A stretch of DNA of 64,000 bases from an uncultured eubacterium 1-6. Its GTDB lineage: Bacteria > Bacillota > Clostridia > Lachnospirales > Lachnospiraceae. Shown here piece after piece: positions 50,130-57,627 of the stretch (position 1 is its first letter; each line of letters opens with the position of its first letter). A program made the position numbers and the translations under genes. The notes beneath the pieces were generated by a model. The model made no database searches. It had not been told where the DNA came from and saw only the letters and a program-made list of their open reading frames with translations. The DNA lies in contig CAIFEZ010000008.1 in the NCBI GenBank assembly GCA_903789595.1, forward strand, positions 1-64,000. The letters run 5' to 3'.

Positions 50130-51691
50130 CCACAATCCCGGCGTCGCGGACACGCTTTTCATCCACCCCTATCACGGAAAAGAAGAAACGCAAGGTCGCC
50201 GGATACGCCCGAGTCTCGACAGATCACGACGATCAGTTCACCAGCTACGAGGCACAGATCGACTACTACACAAACTACATCAATTCCCGTGACGACTGGG
50301 AATTCGTGAACGTCTACACGGACGAGGGAATCAGCGGCACCGGCATCAAGAAAAGAATCGGATTCCAGAGCATGATCGAGGACGCACTCGACGGGAAGAT
50401 CGACCTCATCATAACCAAGTCCGTCAGCCGTTTCGCCAGAAACACCGTGGACAGTCTGACCACTATTCGAAAGCTCAAGGACCACGGTGTCGAATGCTAC
50501 TTCGAGAAGGAAAACATCTGGACTTTCGATGGCAAGGGCGAGCTTCTCATAACGATCATGAGTTCCCTTGCGCAGGAGGAATCGAGAAGCATTTCCGAGA
50601 ACTGCACTTGGGGTCAGAGAAAACGATTCGCGGACGGCAAGGTGACTGTTCCATTCAACCGGTTCCTCGGATACGACCGCGGTCCGAACGGGGAGCTTAT
50701 TCCGAACGAGAAGGAAGCCGAAATCGTGAAGCATATCTATCGGATGTTCCTGCAAGGTATGACCTACAACGGAATCGCCAAAAAACTGACCGCCGATGGC
50801 ATCAAGACACCGGGCGGCAAGGACAAATGGAGCATCAGCACTGTCAGGTCCATCCTCTCCAATGAAAAATACAAGGGCGACGCCCTGCTGCAAAAGTCCT
50901 ACACCGTCGACTACCTGACGAAGAAGACAAAAGTCAATGAGGGCGAGATCCCGCAATACTATGTGGAAGGAGACCACGAGGCTATCATCCCTCCTGAGAC
51001 ATTCGACATGGTCCAGCGCGAAATGGAAAATCGCGGCAAAGGCAGGAAATACCACAGTGGGATTCACCTGTTCTCCAGCAAGATCCGCTGCGGACAATGC
51101 GGCTCCTTCTATGGCTCAAAAGTCTGGCATTCAACCGACAAATACCGTAAGGTGATCTGGCGCTGCAACCACAAATACGATGGCGGGGAGAAATGCAGCA
51201 CACCGGCCCTAACGGACGACGACGTGAAAGCCGCATTCCTGTCAGCTGCGAACAAGCTCCTCGCAACAAAAACCGAAGTCATCACCAACGGCAAGGAGAT
51301 GCTGGGCCTGCTTTTCCAGACAGACGTGATGGAACAAAAACGCGACAGCCTGATCGAGGAGGCGCAGGTCGTCGCCGACGCCGTCCAGCAGAACATTGCG
51401 GAGAACGCCCGCACCGCGCTCAACCAGACCGACTACCAGAAACGCTACGACGATCTCGCTGCCCGGTATGACAAGCTCAAGAAGGAAATCGACGAACTCA
51501 GCGACAAGATACAGGAGACGCAGTCCCGGAAGGCCGGTGTCGAAGACTTCCTCAAGGCATTCGAGAAAACGTCTGAAACCCTGACGGAATTTTCCATTGA
51601 CACATTCAACGGACTGGTCGACCATCTCACCGTCTACGCCAAGGATGACATCCGCGTGACCTTCCGGAACGGTCAGGAAATCAAGGCATAA
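50108..51691 (+). CDS. Large serine recombinase 2
   Basis: 527 residues from a TTG start (AGGAG 9 bases upstream) inside the end of recombinase 1. The catalytic core has AGYARVSTDHDDQFTSYEAQIDYYTNYI, DEGISGTGIKKRIGFQSMIEDALDGKIDLIITKSVSRFARNTVDSL. The recombinase domain and a zinc ribbon (CGQCGSFYGSKVWHS...WRCNHKY...C) are followed by a coiled coil (about 420-500) and a beta C-terminal tail. Coiled-coil motifs control synapsis in this family. Two recombinases in one operon suggests joint action. Confidence 0.94.
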   Translation: MEQQKKVTTIPASRTRFSSTPITEKKKRKVAGYARVSTDHDDQFTSYEAQIDYYTNYINSRDDWEFVNVYTDEGISGTGIKKRIGFQSMIEDALDGKIDLIITKSVSRFARNTVDSLTTIRKLKDHGVECYFEKENIWTFDGKGELLITIMSSLAQEESRSISENCTWGQRKRFADGKVTVPFNRFLGYDRGPNGELIPNEKEAEIVKHIYRMFLQGMTYNGIAKKLTADGIKTPGGKDKWSISTVRSILSNEKYKGDALLQKSYTVDYLTKKTKVNEGEIPQYYVEGDHEAIIPPETFDMVQREMENRGKGRKYHSGIHLFSSKIRCGQCGSFYGSKVWHSTDKYRKVIWRCNHKYDGGEKCSTPALTDDDVKAAFLSAANKLLATKTEVITNGKEMLGLLFQTDVMEQKRDSLIEEAQVVADAVQQNIAENARTALNQTDYQKRYDDLAARYDKLKKEIDELSDKIQETQSRKAGVEDFLKAFEKTSETLTEFSIDTFNGLVDHLTVYAKDDIRVTFRNGQEIKA

Positions 51692-51695
51692 GAAT

Positions 51696-51738
51696 AGCCT
51701 GGCTATCAGTAGCATCACTGATTGTCAGGCTGTTTTTT
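51696..51738 (+). terminator. Rho-independent terminator after the recombinases
   Basis: AGCCTG (51696-51701) pairs with CAGGCT (51726-51731), followed by GTTTTTTA. Directly after it is the perfect palindrome TGTCTATAGACA (51740-51751). Confidence 0.8.
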
Positions 51739-51806
51739 ATGTCTATAGACAAACTGGAAGTTGTATAGCAGTTCGGGCAAATACCTGCCCGGCAAATACC
51801 GATTTG

Positions 51807-52004
51807 TCATTTTCTAATCTCGTAATACCCCTCAGCCTGATATTTGCCATAGTATTCCAGAATCTGCTTGCCGATGGCTTCCGGATCATAATCACACGCC
51901 TGAACCAGAAAGCGCACGAAATCCGGTGTAATAATCCTGCTGTGGTTTTTGTCATAGAGATACTGTTGATACTCCTCGTACTGTTTATTCGTGATGTTGT
52001 GCAT
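51807..52004 (-). CDS. Hypothetical small protein at the boundary of prophage 1
   Basis: 65 residues from ATG 52004 (GAGGAAAGCCA upstream; a start at 52025 is possible). HNITNKQYEEYQQYLYDKNHSRIITPDFVRFLVQACDYDPEAIGKQILEYYGKYQAEGYYEI is acidic and helical. It is convergent with the recombinase operon. It may be host DNA or the left end of the next element; family not recognised. Confidence 0.55.
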   Translation of the reverse strand: MHNITNKQYEEYQQYLYDKNHSRIITPDFVRFLVQACDYDPEAIGKQILEYYGKYQAEGYYEIRK

Positions 52005-52057
52005 TGGCTTTCCTCGCATATACAAAAATTCGCCGGTTTATGCAGCCGACGTTAAAG

Positions 52058-52125
52058 CGACACCCCAAAATCGAAACCGACACCCCTAAGCACAGGCAAC
52101 GTTAAATTGTATCCAATTTTGCGTC
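52058..52125 (-). mobile_element. Remnant end of an insertion sequence (IS21-like repeats)
   Basis: Two exact CGACACCCC repeats (52058-52066 and 52078-52086) spaced by 20 bp, as in the multiple transposase-binding repeats at IS21-family ends. They lie where the methyltransferase reading frame (next entry) stops matching its family. No transposase gene is present, so only an end remains. The IS family call is tentative. Confidence 0.45.
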
Positions 52126-52262
52126 TTGATTTCCAGAAACCGACTGTCAACCCTCTCCGTCTCTGGTTTCACCATATTCAGCATCGCGTTCACTTCGCGC
52201 TCAGCAGTAAATACTTCACCGTGATCCGCGACTCGTTGCCGAGATTTTACTTGTTTTGCCAT
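52086..52262 (-). pseudogene. N6-DNA methyltransferase, N-terminal fragment
   Basis: On the minus strand ATG 52262 opens MAKQVKSRQRVADHGEVFTA, then EREVNAMLNMVKPETERVDSRFLE. This is the N terminus of a known class of N6-adenine methyltransferases, in which the next residues should be the SAM motif PACGDGNF. Here the frame turns into unrelated residues (IKTQNWIQF) and ends at a TAG, 58 codons in all. The gene was cut by the insertion-sequence end beside it. It is read in the same direction as the operon to its right. Confidence 0.72.
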
Positions 52263-52319
52263 AGGCCATCCTATCCTTCCAATTCTATCCTATCAAAACG
52301 GGTGTCCTATAATATGGAC

Positions 52320-54617
52320 TCAATCCGCTTCAGATATCATTCTCTTAAAGTGTTGCCCGTGCCCCATCACGTCAAATATCGTGCGGAACACATCCCTGTA
52401 CTGATCACAGTCTATACTCTCATCCACAAAATGCATGCCATCATTAAATGCATCCGACCTGTTGATGTAAGAGAGCATCGCCTGCGCCAGATGATACTTT
52501 GTATAATCTGGAACTCCGCCACCAGCGTCTTCAGTTATTTTTTTCTTAACAGCTTCCAGAACGGTCGTGCTCAACACATTGTTATCGACTGCACATAGCT
52601 GGATGAAGTAATATTCAAGAATCCTCCTGATCACGTTCATCAACGGGATCGGGGAATCCAGTGTCTCGTACTCACGCCAAAGCGCATTATAGGAATTCTG
52701 TACCGGGTTGTAATTCCGGTCTTTCTCAGAAACCTTAGTGGCCTCTTTGACACATTTTTCTACTGTCGATACGTTATTCTTCTTGTTTACCTTAAAGAAG
52801 GAAACATACCGGTAATGGCTCACCTGGTTATACGTGATCTCCCTGTGGAAGAAAGCATTATGCGTCAGTATAAACAGCTGCTGGATATACTTTCCTTCGT
52901 ATTCAGTACCGTTCCCTCTGACGGCTGCGCCGCTTACGTTATTGCTGCAAACCCCGATCATTTCACGCACAAGAGCGCTTACTATGAACAGGGCACTGGA
53001 GTCCATGCTGGAAACAGGATCGTCTATAATTACAATCTTATCCTTCCCAGAATCCGTCTCTGATTGGCTTCCTCGTACAACGTGATAAAAGTATAGGAAC
53101 GCAATGAAGTTTCTCTCACCTTCGCTGAGGTGATCAGCCACCCGTCCGTCTTCACGAATAACCTCATAGGTTCCTTTCACGCCCTCTTTTTCATGAAGAG
53201 TAAAGCCCTCAAATCCTGAATCTTTCAGATGTGCATTGATGCTATCAACCGTGGCAGCTGTATTTATCACACTGGCATTGAGCGTGTTGATCTCGCCGGA
53301 TAGCTTTCTATACTCTCCCTGAAGTGTTTTGACCCTACCATCCAGTCTCTTTGCTTCCGCTTCAATATCTGCCTTGCTCTTTTTATAAGCCGCAACATCA
53401 TCTTTTAGCAGGAAGGCGATCTCCTCCCACACCATGTTGAAGCATTCCAGTTGCTTATCAGGTTTTGTGTCAACTATTTCGTTGTTGCCCTGAATAGTTT
53501 TGTTAATCTCGGTAATCGCATCGTCAAGCTCTGCAATAATGGTATCTGTATCCTTTAACTCAACCAGCTCACCCGGAGTTGTGCGCTTCTTAGCTATCAG
53601 CTGCTCGTTTTCAGTAATAAGAGTTTCGAGCTGAGCAACCAGCTTTTCATAATCTGCCGTCTCCACCTTTGGAAATACAACTGAGAGATTATTATTAAAC
53701 AATTCAATCAGCGCTGACATCTTAGCAGTGTATTCCGTTTCCAGCTTTTCCAGCGCATCGAGTGCTTTCTGGTAGCCTTCATCAAAGGCCTGCGCTATAT
53801 CTGTTTCAAATGTATCCGGCAACTTTCCTTGGCAAAATGGGCACTTTCCTTCAGTGTGGCCAATATAATTTGCGTGCCCTTTTTTAACCCACTCCGTTGC
53901 GTTCAGTGCCTTCATGAATTTTGCAAACTGAGTTTCGCTACGGCTCGTAACCTCTTCGCCAAGGTAACTGACTCCGGAAAGGTCATATTCGCCTTCAAGA
54001 TCCGTTGACTTTTTGAACAGCGGGTATTTTCGAGCATCCGGGTCATAAGCGATCTCGTATAATTTCTGAATATCCTCTTTCTTATGCTCGACAGCAGCAT
54101 GGTGACCGGCCAAAACCTCATCTGCAAATTGCAGCTTCTTTTTCTTTCCGTTCTGGGTCTGGTCAAAACTTTTTCTGATATCGTCAGTCGTGTTCCAGCA
54201 TGTAGATTCGAATGCATCCCGCAGCGGTTTCAGCTCACCGTTTTTCTTATCACGGTCTTCCGCAGCCTGCTTACCATCGGACACTACTGTTTTTCTCTCT
54301 TCGATCTTTTCATCGATCCGCCTTCTGGTTTCGGCATTTTCTTCACTTAACGTGAATACTCCTTTCAGGTCTCCATAGTCTGCGAGATTGCGAGTTATGA
54401 AGTTCTGATCGTACACAAGAATTGTATAGTCCGCAGGATTGACACCTGTCTCCCAGTCGAGGCACTCCGGGTGCCTGAACGCATCGGCAAGTGTGCTCTT
54501 TCCGGCTCCGTTCTTCCCGAAAAATAAATTTACATACGTCGGATCTACCTTCTCTCCATGAAAGGTGGCAGTATCAAGTTTTATCAGTTTTATTGAAGAC
54601 GTCATCTTTTCAGTCAT
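52320..54617 (-). CDS. RloC/AAA_13-like ABC ATPase, possible anticodon nuclease
   Basis: 765 residues (GGAGGCGATTTATT precedes the ATG). Walker A FFGKNGAGKSTL (about 32-43), coiled-coil arms with a hook-like CPFC (about 270), signature LSEGERNFIAFLYFYHVV, Walker B VIIDDPVSSMDS and the H-loop ILTHNAFFHREI. This is the AAA_13 layout shared with PrrC/RloC anticodon nucleases. The C-terminal VIRRILEYYF carries an Arg-x3-Glu pair, with later His residues (KYH, GMHF, GHGQHF) that could complete a nuclease triad. Nuclease activity is inferred, not shown. Confidence 0.75.
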   Translation of the reverse strand: MTEKMTSSIKLIKLDTATFHGEKVDPTYVNLFFGKNGAGKSTLADAFRHPECLDWETGVNPADYTILVYDQNFITRNLADYGDLKGVFTLSEENAETRRRIDEKIEERKTVVSDGKQAAEDRDKKNGELKPLRDAFESTCWNTTDDIRKSFDQTQNGKKKKLQFADEVLAGHHAAVEHKKEDIQKLYEIAYDPDARKYPLFKKSTDLEGEYDLSGVSYLGEEVTSRSETQFAKFMKALNATEWVKKGHANYIGHTEGKCPFCQGKLPDTFETDIAQAFDEGYQKALDALEKLETEYTAKMSALIELFNNNLSVVFPKVETADYEKLVAQLETLITENEQLIAKKRTTPGELVELKDTDTIIAELDDAITEINKTIQGNNEIVDTKPDKQLECFNMVWEEIAFLLKDDVAAYKKSKADIEAEAKRLDGRVKTLQGEYRKLSGEINTLNASVINTAATVDSINAHLKDSGFEGFTLHEKEGVKGTYEVIREDGRVADHLSEGERNFIAFLYFYHVVRGSQSETDSGKDKIVIIDDPVSSMDSSALFIVSALVREMIGVCSNNVSGAAVRGNGTEYEGKYIQQLFILTHNAFFHREITYNQVSHYRYVSFFKVNKKNNVSTVEKCVKEATKVSEKDRNYNPVQNSYNALWREYETLDSPIPLMNVIRRILEYYFIQLCAVDNNVLSTTVLEAVKKKITEDAGGGVPDYTKYHLAQAMLSYINRSDAFNDGMHFVDESIDCDQYRDVFRTIFDVMGHGQHFKRMISEAD

Positions 54618-54654
54618 AATAAATCGCCTCCTTCTATAGAGTTCTCAATATTGT

Positions 54655-54867
54655 TCAATCCGAAATCTTTCCATCCCGGAGCCAAGCATCTACTTCAGAA
54701 ATCTTGAATTTATACCGTTTGCCAGCTTTATAAAACGGCAGCTTACCATCCTTGATCCAGTTTCTAACTGTATCTGTACTGACACTCAGATGATCTGCGA
54801 TATCTTCAAGATTAACCCATTTTTCCGGCATTGCTTCTGCTGCAGTGCTTTCTAATTCGTTACTCAT
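54655..54867 (-). CDS. Excisionase/MerR-type HTH protein
   Basis: 70 residues from ATG 54867 (GGAGGAAATC upstream; an earlier ATG at 54900 is possible). WVNLEDIADHLSVSTDTVRNWIKDGKLPFYKAGKRYKFKISEVDAWLRDGKI is the winged MerR-like helix-turn-helix of the excisionase family. Within a defence-type operon such proteins usually act as regulators rather than excisionases. It sits 37 bp upstream of the ATPase gene. Confidence 0.88.
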   Translation of the reverse strand: MSNELESTAAEAMPEKWVNLEDIADHLSVSTDTVRNWIKDGKLPFYKAGKRYKFKISEVDAWLRDGKISD

Positions 54868-54883
54868 GATTTCCTCCATCACT

Positions 54884-55534
54884 TCAGTGTGAATCTCCAA
54901 TAGTAAATACCGGTATCTGAACTCCTGCTTCGAGAAGTTCCTGTATTAAATCGCAGCGTTTTATCGACCAGTGAGTCCTGTTCATTTCATTAAATCTGTT
55001 GTCTCCTACGAGCTGAAGTTCATCCAGCAATTCGTTAAGCCTCCACTGCGGAACATCAAGTCTATAGCCACAAAAATAAGCTTTCACATAATTGTCGTAT
55101 ACCTTGATATCGGGTATGAACCCGTAAATCACATTTTGACTTTCATCCGCTTTTCCATATTTATTATTCTCGGCCATAAAGAGTGACGGCATGGTCTTTA
55201 TCTGTGTACGATTTTCTTCTGTCAGTGATGAGAATTTTACCATCGTCTCCTCCGTCATACATTCATTCAAAGAACGATCACGAGGAACCTTGACATATGG
55301 CCTGTCAAACTCTTCTCCAGCCAGGACAAAAATATTGTAGTATTCGCGATCCACTCTCGGAGGAACATAAATATTTCCTCCAAAATATGGCATTGAAACT
55401 GTCTGCTGCGTGACCTGCATGTTTATGGTGCCGTAATTCGGTATCATCACAGCATCTTTGCCGCTCTGAGTGTATTGCGGCTGACCGGTAGAAGGAGACA
55501 GCGATGCAGAAATCACTTTAATTTCGTCACTCAT
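54884..55534 (-). CDS. Unrecognised protein B of the RloC-like operon
   Basis: 216 residues from ATG 55534, which overlaps the end of the previous gene by 8 bp. The N-terminal 35 residues contain TQSGKDAVMIPNYGTINMQV, nearly the same as the C-terminal tail of protein A. The rest is a soluble alpha/beta domain (EYYNIFVLAGEEFDRPYVKVPRD; IYGFIPDIKVYDNYVKAYFCGYRLDVPQWRLNELLDELQLVG; CDLIQELLEAGVQIPVF). I do not recognise the family. The shared segment suggests a common docking partner or co-assembly with A. Confidence 0.72.
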   Translation of the reverse strand: MSDEIKVISASLSPSTGQPQYTQSGKDAVMIPNYGTINMQVTQQTVSMPYFGGNIYVPPRVDREYYNIFVLAGEEFDRPYVKVPRDRSLNECMTEETMVKFSSLTEENRTQIKTMPSLFMAENNKYGKADESQNVIYGFIPDIKVYDNYVKAYFCGYRLDVPQWRLNELLDELQLVGDNRFNEMNRTHWSIKRCDLIQELLEAGVQIPVFTIGDSH

Positions 55535-56513
55535 TATCACCGTCGCCTTTCTTGCTAAGGTCAAGATTGATCGTCCCGTAATTTGGAATGACGGTACTGT
55601 TTGCTCCAGACTGCTGAATAATCAATGGATTAAAAATATTCTGTGTTGTCGGAGGTGGTGTTTTCCCCTCATCTTTATCACCGAAATCATAAGTTTGATT
55701 TTCTTCCTTATCTTCATCTCCGAAGTCAAACACCTGATCCTCTTCTTCATCACTTGTAGGTTTTTTTCTCGAATTCATATTTTGTGGCATATATACATCA
55801 ATTTTAGTAGCGATATTTTTACCCATACCACCTGAGTATGTTCTTGCAGCTCTACCTTTTTCAGGACACCATTCATCGTAGGTGTCACGTCCTACGCTAT
55901 TATCCTTTCTATTTATAACCACATAGTGCCAAACCCCCAGTAGGAATGCTGGAAGGCATATCTTTTGAAGACCGCCAAGCGCGGTCTTTTTTATTTTCCC
56001 ACCATTTTCATCGATATAGAACTCATCATCCGGCTGGATGCTGTCATCCTGCTGGATCAGATCAATCAGCGCTTTCACGAGGCGTACGTCCTTCTGAACT
56101 TTCGTACCGGTCTCAAGGAAAAGAGCAGCAAACCTCGCCATCGCTCCCAGCGCGTCCTGATATTCATTCTTGACCCGCAAATCAAAAGTCTCAACCTCCG
56201 GCGTCTCGCCAAACGGCAGATACTGACCAGTTGAGGTCTTACAGGATTTGAAGTCGTTTGTTTTTCCCTTAAGGGCTCCTTCTCTTGGCTCCTGATACTC
56301 AGGATTGATTACTTTGATCAGCCCTATCAAAACTTCCGGATCTGAGAGACCATCTCTCTCGCCCTTATAGTGCTGCCTCGATTTGACACGCTGCTTCAGT
56401 GCCTGAAGAACCAGAACAAAGAAGGTGCCACCACAAAGCCGTGGTTTTTCATCTGTTGTCACTGTTTTTCTCTCCAAATTTTCAAGTTGAACCTTAGTAA
56501 CCTTAGGAACCAT
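55527..56513 (-). CDS. Unrecognised protein A, first gene of the RloC-like operon
   Basis: 328 residues. A basic N-terminal part (KVTKVQLENLERKTVTTDEKPRLCGGTFFVLVLQALKQRVKSRQHYKGERDGLSDPEVLIGLIKVINPEY) is followed by a helical core (DALGAMARFAALFLETG; LVKALIDLIQQDDSIQPDDEFYIDENGG) containing LPAFLLGVWHYVVINR. Two acidic repeats of the form DEEEDQVFDFGDEDKEENQTYDFGD then lead to a C-terminal IPNYGTINLDL tail. Family not recognised. It could be the sensor or effector of the system. Confidence 0.7.
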   Translation of the reverse strand: MVPKVTKVQLENLERKTVTTDEKPRLCGGTFFVLVLQALKQRVKSRQHYKGERDGLSDPEVLIGLIKVINPEYQEPREGALKGKTNDFKSCKTSTGQYLPFGETPEVETFDLRVKNEYQDALGAMARFAALFLETGTKVQKDVRLVKALIDLIQQDDSIQPDDEFYIDENGGKIKKTALGGLQKICLPAFLLGVWHYVVINRKDNSVGRDTYDEWCPEKGRAARTYSGGMGKNIATKIDVYMPQNMNSRKKPTSDEEEDQVFDFGDEDKEENQTYDFGDKDEGKTPPPTTQNIFNPLIIQQSGANSTVIPNYGTINLDLSKKGDGDNE

Positions 56514-56642
56514 AGCAGCCGACCTACCGAACGATTGGATAGCTCTTGTGAAGTAATCACAGGGGCTAAGTGTCTTCTAGCATCGGCTCGATATATGGGT
56601 TCCGTGGTTCGTGTTAATTCCAAGTGCTTCATACTAATTCCC

Positions 56643-56671
56643 ATTATATCGAAATAGTCTGTAAAAATCAA
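56643..56671 (-). promoter_or_regulatory. Promoter of the RloC-like operon
   Basis: On the minus strand TTGATT (56671-56666), exactly 17 bp, TATAAT (56648-56643). The likely start point is near 56636. A leaderless 57-codon ORF could begin at 56632. The divergent region 56514-56757 holds no other gene. Confidence 0.72.
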
Positions 56672-56712
56672 TCTGCAAATACGGACAAACGATGAACGAG
56701 CTATGAATTTTT

Positions 56713-56749
56713 CCCCTGCGATTGCTCACAAACAGCAAATCACAGGAGG
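56713..56749 (+). promoter_or_regulatory. Hairpin sequestering the ribosome binding site of the second sigma-like gene
   Basis: CCCCTGCGATTGCT (56713-56726) can pair with AGCAAATCACAGGAGG (56734-56749), with small bulges. The GGAGG in the 3' arm is the ribosome binding site for ATG 56758. Same arrangement as at 6337-6364 but with unrelated arm sequence. Confidence 0.5.
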
Positions 56750-56757
56750 AAAAATTT

Positions 56758-57264
56758 ATGTCAAAAGAAGAAAAACAGTATTTCATCTTCATCCGTAGCA
56801 CCGGCGAAAAGGTTCCCATCTCAAAAGAACAGCACGACGCTTTCTATAAGGAAGCCGACCGCATCCGTCACAAGGAACAAGATCACGGCAGGTGCCTGTG
56901 TCCATACCGCTATGCATGGAAATGCGATGGTGACTGCATCGGTTGCGAATACCATGCAGCAGGGGACACCCTTTCTCTTGACGTTACAAATCCGGATGGT
57001 AACGGCAATATGTACGACTATCTGCCGGACAACGACACTCCAATCGAGGAATTCATCTCCGACCGCATATTATTGGAGCAGCTTTTTGCACGCCTGCGCG
57101 AACTTGATCCGGAAGCGGATACCATTATTCAGCTCTGGATGGATCATCCGGAAGGCATCTCCGACAGAGCCATTGCAAGAGAACTCGGTCGTCCGCAGAA
57201 GACCTTCGCGGATCAGATGAAGAAGTACAGAACTGATCTGCGCAGGATCACCGGTGACAAGTAA
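56758..57264 (+). CDS. Sigma-70 region-4-like regulator with Cys-rich module (prophage 2)
   Basis: 168 residues from ATG 56758. It keeps the CLCP...W.CDGDCIGCEYH cluster and the C-terminal HTH (ELDPEADTIIQLWMDHPEGISDRAIARELGRPQKTFADQMKKY) of the 6373 protein, but differs over most of the N-terminal 45 residues. The conserved Cys/His set supports a metal site. First gene of the module, divergent from the RloC-like operon. Confidence 0.75.
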   Translation: MSKEEKQYFIFIRSTGEKVPISKEQHDAFYKEADRIRHKEQDHGRCLCPYRYAWKCDGDCIGCEYHAAGDTLSLDVTNPDGNGNMYDYLPDNDTPIEEFISDRILLEQLFARLRELDPEADTIIQLWMDHPEGISDRAIARELGRPQKTFADQMKKYRTDLRRITGDK

Positions 57265-57291
57265 TACCCAGACCACGAACCGCAGCAATTC

Positions 57292-57330
57292 CGGCCACTG
57301 TCCTTCAACAAGATGGTGGCCGAATTTTTT
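57292..57330 (+). terminator. Rho-independent terminator (prophage 2 early region)
   Basis: CGGCCAC (57292-57298) pairs with GTGGCCG (57316-57322), followed by AATTTTTTT. Equivalent position to the terminator at 6900. Confidence 0.82.
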
Positions 57331-57340
57331 TATTTTTTTC

Positions 57341-57386
57341 TCCGCTCAAATTGTCTGCTCATCTCCAGTGGAACTTGAAGGACAGA
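57341..57386 (+). promoter_or_regulatory. Dispersed hairpin motif, copy 5
   Basis: TCCGCTCAAA, TTGTC, the constant TCTCCAGTGGAA and GACAG. The left arm differs from copy 1 (TTGCC/GGCAA) at one base, and the right arm has a matching change, a direct sign of pairing. Confidence 0.7.
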
Positions 57387-57417
57387 GAAAAGACCTTCAG
57401 GAAGCGAGGTGAACACG

Positions 57418-57627
57418 ATGAAATCCAGTTACACAGACACCGGAGGGAACGTCCGCGAGGAAATTCAGCTTCTGAACTCCATCAGCCACGTATCCGCCCG
57501 ACTGGCAAGAAATCTTTCAATTCTTGCCGCGCAAAGACAATCCGAGAAAGGAGAAAGAACCTATGAGCAAAATGGCAGACATGAAACAGACAATCGAAGA
57601 ACTCCACAATGCTGCTGCCGCTATTAA
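57418..57627 (+). CDS. Conserved small phage protein overlapping the next gene (prophage 2)
   Basis: 69 residues from ATG 57418 (GCGAGGTGAACACG upstream). SSYTDTGGNVREEIQLLNSISHVSARLARNLSILAAQRQS matches the 7023 protein. As in prophage 1, its last 65 bp overlap the next gene in another frame. Confidence 0.55.
   Translation: MKSSYTDTGGNVREEIQLLNSISHVSARLARNLSILAAQRQSEKGERTYEQNGRHETDNRRTPQCCCRY

Larger units (their letters stand above)
6373..51691 (+). mobile_element. Prophage 1 (siphovirus), core region
   Basis: A continuous set of early, packaging, head, tail, lysis and integration genes on the plus strand, in canonical siphophage order, interrupted only by the conjugative-element fragment at 39.5-46.1 kb. 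The recombinase end is at 51.7 kb. The left boundary is uncertain and may include part or all of the minus-strand defence operon. No matching att cores could be confirmed by eye. Confidence 0.9.

Noticed and set aside
51740-51751. TGTCTATAGACA as a proven attachment site
   Set aside because: Only CTATAG is shared with the left boundary near 6190, which is too short to claim matching att cores; kept only as a candidate.
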